From Halonatronum saccharophilum DSM 13868 (GTDB lineage Bacteria; Bacillota; Halanaerobiia; Halobacteroidales; Halobacteroidaceae), in NCBI RefSeq assembly GCF_000517025.1, contig NZ_KI912094.1, positions 208,013 to 272,012 of the forward strand: a DNA stretch of 64,000 nucleotides, in the 5' to 3' direction. How positions within the stretch are numbered: position 1 is the stretch's first letter; every line of letters starts with the position of its first letter. The position numbers and the translations under genes are program-made. Of the stretch, positions 17,514-24,490 are shown piece by piece. The notes under the pieces were generated by a model. It saw only the letters and a program-made list of their open reading frames with translations. It was not told where the DNA came from and did no database searches.

Positions 17514-17813
17514 CTACTTCACAAATTTTTTATTTTTAATTAAAAGCATTGCCTTATCTGAATCATCTGTTACAACAAAAACCTCTTGTATAGAAGCACT
17601 ATTTTTAGCCAGAATCTTTATACCACTTGGAGTTGGATACTTAAGCCTTAGATGAGGTGGCATCCCACTTCCCCCTCTTCTATTTATCCTCCCAGGAATT
17701 ATACTCTTAACCACCTCTAGTTCTGATATTTCTTCTAAAAGAGGTAAAATATCCTCTATAATCGTATGTTCCTGCTTAATTTTGTTGGCCCTGTACTTAT
17801 TATCCTTACTCAT
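17514..17813 (-). CDS. Small basic protein, possibly DUF2103 family
   Basis: A 99-residue basic protein beginning 'MSKDNKYRANKIKQEHTII' with 'IIPGRINRRGGSGMPPHLRLKYPTPSG' in the middle and 'EVFVVTDDSDKAMLLI' at the end. The combination of a conserved 'EHTII', an Arg/Gly-rich loop and a terminal beta-alpha-beta resembles DUF2103, a family described as possible metal- or nucleic-acid-binding. The loop would suit RNA or DNA contact. No operon partner. Family assignment is tentative. Confidence 0.5.
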   Translation of the reverse strand: MSKDNKYRANKIKQEHTIIEDILPLLEEISELEVVKSIIPGRINRRGGSGMPPHLRLKYPTPSGIKILAKNSASIQEVFVVTDDSDKAMLLIKNKKFVK

Positions 17814-17978
17814 TCTAGTCTCCTTTCTATTAATTTATCTTTATAATTATACCCCCATATTGTATCTTTCTTAGTCTTATACTAATATTATATTACAGAA
17901 TAAATAATTATCCAAATATCTTTGCTCAGATTGAATTATTTTTAAAAAAGGAGAAAGAATAAGTAAAGGAGGTGAAGG

Positions 17979-18281
17979 ATAATCGAATATTTAAAAAAAA
18001 TAAAAGAAAAAGATGCTAATGACTTCTGTTTTGAGGTAAGACACAAGGTCTTAGAAGTTCCACGAGATATGTACTTAGATGTTCTTAAAGATTTTGACAA
18101 TCCCTTTTCTGAAAGAGGAGCACAAAAGATTGTAGAAGATTATCTGAAATGGAAGAAAGACCACGGACTTCTTGGAATGATTAGAATAAATGACTATGAA
18201 GATGAAAATATAGTAGAGCTAGATGCAGCAATCCGTTATGTAATTGATTGCGAGCCAAGCACTTGTCCAAATTGTGGATAA
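17979..18281 (+). CDS. Small protein with C-terminal CPNCG, apparently started at ATA
   Basis: The reading frame is open from 17976 to the stop at 18281. A strong AAAGGAGGTG site (17965-17974) precedes it, but the codons at normal distance are ATA (17979) and ATC (17982); no ATG, GTG, TTG or CTG is in frame until ATG 18069, which has no good ribosome site. The upstream part ('IIEYLKKIKEKDANDFCFEV') is coding-like, so the true product is probably about 100 residues. The C-terminus 'STCPNCG' looks like a zinc half-site. Either a rare ATA start or a mutated start codon. Function unknown. Confidence 0.55.
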   Translation: MIEYLKKIKEKDANDFCFEVRHKVLEVPRDMYLDVLKDFDNPFSERGAQKIVEDYLKWKKDHGLLGMIRINDYEDENIVELDAAIRYVIDCEPSTCPNCG

Positions 18282-18293
18282 CAACAAGGGCTT

Positions 18294-18794
18294 TTACTTA
18301 CTACTCTTTACTCTCTTATAAACATAGTGCTTATAATTATAAGCACCTTCTTTAGCATCCTCCCCTTCTTTCTCCCATACCTTCTCCCAATCCTTCCAAT
18401 TGACTTTAGGGAAGAAGGTATCACCTACAAAGCTATGATCTATCTTAGTAATATAAAGTTTGTTGGCCCAGGGTAAAAATAAACTATATATCTTTGCACC
18501 ACCTATAATAAAGACTTCATCATCTACAGATTTAATAAAATCCAAAGCCTCATCTAAGGAATTAAATACTATACAACCTTCAATCTCAACACTCTTATCT
18601 CTAGTTAATATAAAGTTCTTTCTACCTGGCAATGCTTTTCCTATACTCTGATAAGTCTTTCTCCCCATAATAATTGGGTGAGCAGTTGTAACCTCTTTAA
18701 AATATCTTAGATCACCCTTTATATCCCAAGGCATCTTATTACCTTTTCCAATTACCCCACCTTTATCTGTAGCTACGATCATCGATATATTCAT
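18294..18794 (-). CDS. folA: Dihydrofolate reductase
   Basis: A 166-residue protein that reduces dihydrofolate to tetrahydrofolate with NADPH. It starts 'MNISMIVATDKGGVIGKGNKMPW' (active-site loop), has 'PIIMGRKTYQSIGKALPGRKN' (NADPH site), 'VFIIGGAKIYSLFLPWANKLYIT' and 'HYVYKR' at the end. Its ATG overlaps the end of the UDG-like gene by four bases, so both are co-translated. The usual partner thyA is absent here. Confidence 0.96.
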   Translation of the reverse strand: MNISMIVATDKGGVIGKGNKMPWDIKGDLRYFKEVTTAHPIIMGRKTYQSIGKALPGRKNFILTRDKSVEIEGCIVFNSLDEALDFIKSVDDEVFIIGGAKIYSLFLPWANKLYITKIDHSFVGDTFFPKVNWKDWEKVWEKEGEDAKEGAYNYKHYVYKRVKSSK

Positions 18795-19435
18795 ATACTA
18801 TCAATTACCTTTCTCAAATTACCCATAGAATCATAGTGCCTCCACTGGTTAAAAGATGGATGAGGTATACCCTCTACAACCTTAATACTTTCTATTAATT
18901 CTTCTTTAACAATATCTAAATAGCTTTTAGCAAATTTACCACAAGGAACTATATATTCTAAGGAAGCTACCCTTTCAGTAGTTTTGACTAACCTTTCTTT
19001 AAAATCAGATATCAATATACTCTTTACTTCATTCCACTCTTTTTTTTTGTGATTCCTTGCTCCATAGTTTACTCTCAACTTCTCTAGTATAGCAATTACC
19101 TCTTTGTCAGCATTACTCAAATTATAACCTTTAAGTCCATCACCCTGCATAGGTGCTGAAGATACATTTAACAAACTAAATCTAGTTAATCCCCGATAAC
19201 TTTGTTCATAATCTTCAATTTGACTGACCACCTTACCAAAAGAATCTTTATGATCGGCTCCATAGATAAACCTTGTCATCTCAAAACCAGAACTCCCCGC
19301 CACTGGATAACCAAACTTCATCTCCTGAGTATGAGGGGATTCTAGAATGAATAGAATTTTAGAGTTTTTATTTATAACATCATCAACCTTGTATTTACTT
19401 AAGTAATCTTTTGTTTTTTTAATTAGATCATTCAT
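18791..19435 (-). CDS. Uracil-DNA-glycosylase-superfamily-like protein
   Basis: A 214-residue protein with 'ILFILESPHTQEMKFGYPVAGSSG' near residue 30, comparable to the first motif of UDG-like proteins, and 'GIPHPSFNQWRH' near the C-terminus, comparable to the HPS/HPSP DNA-reading motif. 'YIVPCGKFAKSYLD' precedes it, as the third strand does in that fold. It could excise damaged bases or bind nucleic acid. The stop region overlaps the folA start (ATGA-type). Superfamily membership is inferred from motifs and is moderate. Confidence 0.5.
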   Translation of the reverse strand: MNDLIKKTKDYLSKYKVDDVINKNSKILFILESPHTQEMKFGYPVAGSSGFEMTRFIYGADHKDSFGKVVSQIEDYEQSYRGLTRFSLLNVSSAPMQGDGLKGYNLSNADKEVIAILEKLRVNYGARNHKKKEWNEVKSILISDFKERLVKTTERVASLEYIVPCGKFAKSYLDIVKEELIESIKVVEGIPHPSFNQWRHYDSMGNLRKVIDSI

Positions 19436-19453
19436 TGTTTAACCTCCCTTTTG

Positions 19454-19631
19454 TAGTAATAAAGCGTAGCTTTATTACTGGTGATGAGTAATCAGTAATG
19501 AGTAATGGGTAAAACCTTAAAAAAACAGAAACCCCTTTGTTTCCTAAGACTTATAAGAGATTTTGACTTTACTCATTACTCTTCACTCATTACCCATTAC
19601 TAGTGGCACGAAAGTGACACTTTATTACTAG
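19454..19631 (-). mobile_element. MITE-like element, copy A
   Basis: About 178 bases bounded by TAGTAATAAAG / CTTTATTACTA inverted ends. Its reverse complement matches 30218-30393 over its full length (high identity by eye). Internally, ATGAGTAATCAGTAATGAGT and ACTCATTACTCTTCACTCAT make it foldable into one long hairpin. No reading frame. The nrdG stop codon TAG is the first triplet of the element, so insertion abuts the gene end. Confidence 0.65.
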
Positions 19632-20128
19632 TATTCTTCACTATATAAAATAGCCCTATCTTCATCCAATGATCTTTGGACATCAATGATCCGTTGATTT
19701 GATGATCCACGATACTTCAATCCTAGATCTTTCTTCTCCTCTACAAAGGGGCCATCAATTAATATATCTATAACCTCTAGTAGCCTTCTCTTCTCTTTAT
19801 CCTTAAGTAAATCCTCAAAATGATAACCAGTATAGGCAAGGATATCCCAGTCCTTATTAACCTCTTTTACCCTCTTAGCTAATAAATGAAACCCTTTGCT
19901 TTGTAAAAAAGGGTCTCCGCCACTAAAGGTTAGTCCTTTTATCAATAGCTTACCCTTTAGCTTATCAATTATCTCTTCTACTCCCATAAGTTTACCACCC
20001 TCTAAAGGATGAGTGGAAGGATTATGGCAACCCTTACATTTATGACTACACCCTTGAGCAAAGATGGTAAACCTAATCCCAGGACCATCAACTAGACTCT
20101 CTGGACTTACCCCTGCTACCCTTAACAA
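19628..20128 (-). CDS. nrdG: Anaerobic ribonucleoside-triphosphate reductase activating enzyme
   Basis: A radical-SAM enzyme that installs the glycyl radical on NrdD. The CxxxCxxC motif is 'CSHKCKGC', preceded by 'SLVDGPGIRFTIFAQG' and followed by 'LTFSGGDPF' (GGE-type SAM site). The start is set at TTG 20128, because AAGGAGG lies eight bases before it and the product then begins 'MLRVAGVSPESLVDGPG', as in relatives. Longer starts up to 20194 would run into a perfect terminator hairpin. Its reductase partner nrdD lies 4.4 kb away rather than adjacent. Confidence 0.92.
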   Translation of the reverse strand: MLRVAGVSPESLVDGPGIRFTIFAQGCSHKCKGCHNPSTHPLEGGKLMGVEEIIDKLKGKLLIKGLTFSGGDPFLQSKGFHLLAKRVKEVNKDWDILAYTGYHFEDLLKDKEKRRLLEVIDILIDGPFVEEKKDLGLKYRGSSNQRIIDVQRSLDEDRAILYSEEY

Positions 20129-20152
20129 TTTAAATTCCTCCTTCATAACAGA

Positions 20153-20184
20153 TAAAAATCCATAGAATATTCTATGGATTTTTA
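20153..20184 (-). terminator. Terminator between the ferredoxin gene and nrdG
   Basis: Perfect 15-base arms (TAAAAATCCATAGAA / TTCTATGGATTTTTA). It ends transcription of the membrane ferredoxin gene and leaves about 25 bases for the nrdG leader. Confidence 0.85.
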
Positions 20185-20241
20185 TTACATACACTATTAT
20201 TTTTATTATATCATACCTTTATAGAGTCAACAATACTCCCT

Positions 20242-20985
20242 TTAAACTGTAGTTCCAATATCAGTTTCTCTTCCACCTATATCCGTCTTATCTAAAGACA
20301 AAATATTTACTGGACAAGAATTAATACAAGCTCCACATTTAATACAATCTGGATGATCAAAGATATTTCCTTCGTTAAAGTTTTTATGAGGTTCTAATCC
20401 CATTGGACAAGCCTTAGTACATAGACCACACTCCAAACAGTCATCTTTATCACTAATTTGAATCTTAGTTTCAGTTCTCTTATTCAATTTCAAAGTAGAT
20501 CCTACCTTATCCATTACTTGGCCCATAGTTCCCATAGGACAGACGTGACACCAAGTTCTAGGACTTATTAAAATTGCCAAGCTAGACCCTAATATAGTGG
20601 GCATCACTAAATATTGAATAACAAATAAGAAACCTAAGTTATCCCAAAAACCATCACTTCCCCAGCCTGAACTTACTCTAATAATTCTAACTATAAACAT
20701 AATCATATAAAATGTGAAAAATCCCCACTTAAAGACCTTTGATTTAAATATTTTAGGTAGCTCTCTAGAAAAGGACCTCGGTTTAAGAATATTATCAAAT
20801 AAGCTTGCGTGGGGACATAAATTCCCACACCAATACTTACCATTAAATAACCCTACTCCTATTATAATTCCCATTATCAAGAGCATTGATAACCCTAGTT
20901 TAGGATAAAATAGACCTCCAAAAGCGATTAAAGGTATAGCCCACCATAAATATTTTTTAATATTAAAATCATTTAATTTTTCCAT
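20242..20985 (-). CDS. Membrane-bound 4Fe-4S protein, NapH/MauN-like
   Basis: A 247-residue inner-membrane protein with about four helices, two membrane-proximal Cys motifs ('WCGNLCPHAS' near residue 52 and 'WCHVCPMGTMG' near 146), and two classic 4Fe-4S motifs ('CLECGLCTKACPMG' and 'CIKCGACINSCPVN') in the C-terminal domain. This matches NapH/MauN-type quinol-to-ferredoxin electron carriers, here without reductase partners. It is expressed from a consensus promoter with a CsoR-type operator, so metal or sulfur stress control is likely. The ribosome site is a run of seven G. Confidence 0.85.
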   Translation of the reverse strand: MEKLNDFNIKKYLWWAIPLIAFGGLFYPKLGLSMLLIMGIIIGVGLFNGKYWCGNLCPHASLFDNILKPRSFSRELPKIFKSKVFKWGFFTFYMIMFIVRIIRVSSGWGSDGFWDNLGFLFVIQYLVMPTILGSSLAILISPRTWCHVCPMGTMGQVMDKVGSTLKLNKRTETKIQISDKDDCLECGLCTKACPMGLEPHKNFNEGNIFDHPDCIKCGACINSCPVNILSLDKTDIGGRETDIGTTV

Positions 20986-21003
20986 TATTACCCCCCCTTT
21001 TTT

Positions 21004-21059
21004 TACCCCCTCTCCAGGGGGTATGGGGTGATTATATTACTTTCTATCCCAAATGTCAA
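21004..21059 (-). promoter_or_regulatory. Consensus sigma-A promoter with CsoR-family-type operator
   Basis: On the minus strand TTGACA (21054-21059) and TATAAT (21031-21036) are separated by exactly 17 bases. Directly after the expected start of transcription lies TACCCCCT-CTCC-AGGGGGTA (21004-21023) with perfect 8-base arms. It fits the TACCCC..GGGGTA operators of CsoR/CstR/RcnR-type repressors sensing copper, persulfide or nickel. Which of these signals applies is unknown. Confidence 0.6.
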
Positions 21060-21124
21060 GTTTAAGTGATGTATTTATATTAATAGATCATAGTTTTATT
21101 ACTATTAACTCAAACACTAAAAAA

Positions 21125-21144
21125 AGCAGACCAAGTGGCCTGCT
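21125..21144 (-). terminator. Terminator of the secreted amylase
   Basis: AGCAG..CCA / TGG..CTGCT stem followed on the minus strand by TTTTTTTAGTG, about 20 bases past the stop codon. Confidence 0.8.
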
Positions 21145-21163
21145 CTCTTTATAACTATTAAAT

Positions 21164-23944
21164 TTAGTCTATTACTGGAACCCAAATTGACCATCCATTT
21201 GCCTCAGACATATTAACTCTAAAGTCTCCATATCCAAAGCTATCAGTAGTTACAGTACCAGATACATTTCCAGTATAGTCATAAAAAGTTGTATTTGGTT
21301 GTCTAGAGTTAATATTCTTAACTGATTGATCTCCACTTGTACCATCCGAGATCATCATTACAAGACCTGTTCCAGGTATATCTTCTAACCCTTCACGCAC
21401 ATAAGAGTAAACATGATAGTCATTGTTATTCACTTCATGACCTGGTCCATAAGCAAAGTATCTTCTTGCTTCAATCATTTTATCTAAAGTATCATTCATA
21501 CCAAACTCATCATAATCTCTAGCATATACAGTTGGTATACTATGCTCACGCATTAAAATATAAGCATAAGCTTGATTTTTAAAGTTAATTACTGGATCAA
21601 CTGGATAATCATTATTCTCGCGAGAGGTATCATGGTTATCAACGAAAGTTACTGCTCTGTCGGCCCTAGGACTATTAGCTAATCCACCCCAAGAACTCAT
21701 ATCATGGCGTCCTTCACTTAAAGCTACAAAATCATCTCTCAATGCAAAGTCAAAAACTGTCATAAATGGATTGTCTACATGATCAAGATAACCCCAAGTA
21801 TCGTTAGTCCATGCTTCACCTACAAAGAATATATCTTCTTCAGTATTATTTTGTACATGCCATAACCATTCATTTACAAAATCACTATCGACATGCATAA
21901 TAGCGTCCATTCTAAAGCCACTAAATCCAACATCATTAATAATCCATTCTCCCCATTCCTTCATCTCATCTATAACTCTACGTTGATTGTAATCTACATC
22001 ATTACCCATTAAATAAGGATGACCAAAGGTTCTTCCCCAGTATTTACCTTCGAATGAAGTTTCTCCTATATTACCATCATTTGCACACCAGTCAACTCCA
22101 TTAAATTCTTCCCAATTCCAACTCCATTGATCAGCATTGCTATAATGTGCTGATCTTCCTAATAAAGTCATATCGGTATATGATTCTATAGTTTGACCCC
22201 AGCCAACTGGTGCTGTCTCAGGGGCACCACCCATTCTATGATTGAATACAACATCGAAATAAGAATCTACCCCTAAGTCATTTAAACGTTCAAGAGCATC
22301 CTCTAACTGCTGTCTTGTTCCATAACGAGTCTCTACTGCACCATGCTGGTCAAACTCTCCTAAATCCCAGAAATCATAGACAGCATAACCTACATCATCA
22401 GTACCATTAGCAGCTTTAGCAGCTGGAGGTAACCACATAGAAGTAATTCCTACATCAGCTAAATTATCAACATCAATATATTGATCTTCATTATTAGCAA
22501 TATCTGACCATAGACCTTCATAAGATTCCCAATAAAAAGCTTGATAAATAGTATCATTTACTAAATTCTCTGGTATGTTTGGCAATAGTCCTAGGTTTGG
22601 ATCTGAATCTGGATCACCCTCTGTGATTATTCCTTTCTCTAATGTAGATACTTCATAAATAAACAGGTAATTATTACTATTATTGTTATCCCAATTTCCT
22701 GCTCCATCATTAAATACTGCTTCTACATTATCAATAGGCTCATTAAAGTTAATAGTAGCAACCTTATAACCTTTATAATTTGAATCTTCCATTGCTAAAC
22801 CTGGAACATCTGTCCAAGTTCCACCATTTACTCTATAATGGATATTAGCATCTACCCAATTTGTTTCATAATAAATTGTTGCTTGGTACTCTCCACCTCC
22901 ACCAGTATATGGAACACCTGATCTAATTTCTCCACCTTCTAATGTCGATATTTCGTCTGTAAAGATATAATTATTACTGTTATTGTTATCCCAATTTCCT
23001 GCTCCATCATTAAATACTGCTTCTACATTATCAATAGGCTCATTAAAGTTAATAGTCGCAACCTTATAACCTTCATAATTTGAATCTTCCATTGCTAAAC
23101 CTGAACCTTCTGTCCAAGTTCCACCATTTACTCTATAATGGATATTAGCATCTACCCAGTTTGTTTCATAATAAATTGTTGCTTGGTACTCTCCACCTCC
23201 ACCAGTATATGGAACACCTGATCTAATTTCTCCATCTTCTAATGTCGATATTTCGTCTGTAAAGATATAATTATTACTATTATTGTTATCCCAGTTTCCT
23301 GCTCCATCATTAAATACTGCTTCTACATGATTTGCACCACTAGTATCTATTGTAACTACCTTATAACCATCATAATTTGAATCTTCCATTGCTAATCCTG
23401 GTACTTCAGTCCATTCTCCACCTTCTATTCTATAATGAATATTAGCATCTACCCAATCTGTGCTATAATAAATAGTCGCCACTTCACTTGAAGAGGTAGC
23501 TAAAGAATTAACTAAAACATCAGATGAATTATCCGAAGCTTCTAACTCAATGTCAACTCTACTGTCTTCTTGGAATAATACCGAATCCTTCTCTCCAATA
23601 TAAAGGGTATTATTGTGTTCATCTTTGACCGTTACTCTTAAAGAATAACTTTCATTGATAATTAAATCTTTAATTTCAAAAGACTCTTGACCTCCAAATG
23701 TAAATACTTTCTGATCTTGAGGCTCATTTACATTAACTGCCTCTACTTCAATAGCCCTTATAAGATCAGCACTAGCACTATCTAGGTCTTGGTCAGTATA
23801 TTCTAATATAACCTTTAAGCCTTCACCATCTAATAGAGCGTTGTCTAAATCTTCGCCAATATTATTGCTTGAACATCCTACTACAAACATAGCTATAACT
23901 AATAATGAGATTATTAATAACCTTTTTTCATTTAACAAAATCAA
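21164..23944 (-). CDS. Secreted lipoprotein alpha-amylase with three starch-binding repeats
   Basis: A 926-residue exported GH13 enzyme. The lipobox 'FVVGC' puts a lipidated Cys at residue 24. After a beta-rich region, three modules of exactly 100 residues follow ('ATIYY.T.WVDANIHYR', 'GLAMEDSNY', 'FNDGAGNWDNNNSNNY'), resembling CBM25/26 starch-binding domains. The catalytic domain (about 470-926) has 'DVVFNHRMGG', 'GFRMDAIMHV', 'FFVGEAW' and 'FVDNHDTS', that is, all catalytic acids. Surface anchoring plus tandem CBMs fits degradation of raw starch. The start is a TTG behind AGGGTG. Modules 2 and 3 are nearly identical. Confidence 0.92.
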   Translation of the reverse strand: MILLNEKRLLIISLLVIAMFVVGCSSNNIGEDLDNALLDGEGLKVILEYTDQDLDSASADLIRAIEVEAVNVNEPQDQKVFTFGGQESFEIKDLIINESYSLRVTVKDEHNNTLYIGEKDSVLFQEDSRVDIELEASDNSSDVLVNSLATSSSEVATIYYSTDWVDANIHYRIEGGEWTEVPGLAMEDSNYDGYKVVTIDTSGANHVEAVFNDGAGNWDNNNSNNYIFTDEISTLEDGEIRSGVPYTGGGGEYQATIYYETNWVDANIHYRVNGGTWTEGSGLAMEDSNYEGYKVATINFNEPIDNVEAVFNDGAGNWDNNNSNNYIFTDEISTLEGGEIRSGVPYTGGGGEYQATIYYETNWVDANIHYRVNGGTWTDVPGLAMEDSNYKGYKVATINFNEPIDNVEAVFNDGAGNWDNNNSNNYLFIYEVSTLEKGIITEGDPDSDPNLGLLPNIPENLVNDTIYQAFYWESYEGLWSDIANNEDQYIDVDNLADVGITSMWLPPAAKAANGTDDVGYAVYDFWDLGEFDQHGAVETRYGTRQQLEDALERLNDLGVDSYFDVVFNHRMGGAPETAPVGWGQTIESYTDMTLLGRSAHYSNADQWSWNWEEFNGVDWCANDGNIGETSFEGKYWGRTFGHPYLMGNDVDYNQRRVIDEMKEWGEWIINDVGFSGFRMDAIMHVDSDFVNEWLWHVQNNTEEDIFFVGEAWTNDTWGYLDHVDNPFMTVFDFALRDDFVALSEGRHDMSSWGGLANSPRADRAVTFVDNHDTSRENNDYPVDPVINFKNQAYAYILMREHSIPTVYARDYDEFGMNDTLDKMIEARRYFAYGPGHEVNNNDYHVYSYVREGLEDIPGTGLVMMISDGTSGDQSVKNINSRQPNTTFYDYTGNVSGTVTTDSFGYGDFRVNMSEANGWSIWVPVID
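22660..23475 (-). repeat. 300-base tandem repeats inside the amylase gene
   Basis: The segment 'TTATTGTTATCCCA.TTTCC' recurs at 22680, 22980 and 23280, an exact 300-base period. The first two repeats are almost identical over their whole length; the third (N-terminal module) has diverged. They encode the three starch-binding modules. Confidence 0.9.
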
Positions 23945-24490
23945 TCACCCTTTCTATTTTTTAACATTTTAAAACTACTTAAATCGCCCCTCCTTCCTCT
24001 TTAAATTTAAAATTGACCTTATAATAATCTTTACTTATACCCCAGAAAAACCATTAGAAGATCAAATGATAACATTTTTCGAAATTTGACCCAAAAAATA
24101 AAATCATACCTTTTAATTAAAAGGTATGATTTCTTATATGAGTTATTTTCTTATTATTTGTTATAAATAAAAACTTCTAAATACCTTAAGGAATTTAGCG
24201 CAGATTCACCATTAGCTCCATATAATCTAGGTAACTACATAAAAATTATATTTCATCGCTTCTGAACTTATTATCTTATATTTCTTATGATTGAGTTTAT
24301 TTTACTATATGAATTACCATTAATCAAATTGAATGCAACTTCCATCGAGATGATTTAGGATGATATTTTGCATATATATAACTTTTACTTATTTTTACTA
24401 AGTTATACTTAAAATTATATCTAATGGGAGAGCAAGTGGATCGCAAGAAAAATTTTCATTTAACCTGCGATCTTTTCTTATTTTTTATAT
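23945..24490. other. Long non-coding interval between amylase and nrdD
   Basis: It holds the amylase leader, a perfect hairpin at 24101-24132, and a weaker GATCGCA / TGCGATC stem at 24438-24473 whose T-rich side points to the plus strand. Positions 24133-24420 show no reading frame, tRNA or riboswitch that I can recognise. Confidence 0.5.
24101..24132 (-). terminator. Intrinsic terminator downstream of nrdD
   Basis: Perfect palindrome AAATCATACCTTTT / AAAAGGTATGATTT followed on the minus strand by TTATTTTTTGGG. It lies 360 bases past nrdD and 155 bases before the amylase start. Confidence 0.75.

Noticed and set aside
20128-20194. Longer N-terminus for nrdG
   Set aside because: It would be translated from within a perfect intrinsic terminator and has no ribosome site; the TTG at 20128 fits relatives.
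24438-24473. GATCGCA/TGCGATC stem just after nrdD
   Set aside because: Its T-run is on the plus strand, where no gene precedes it; on the minus strand it has no T-tail, so it is not counted as the nrdD terminator.
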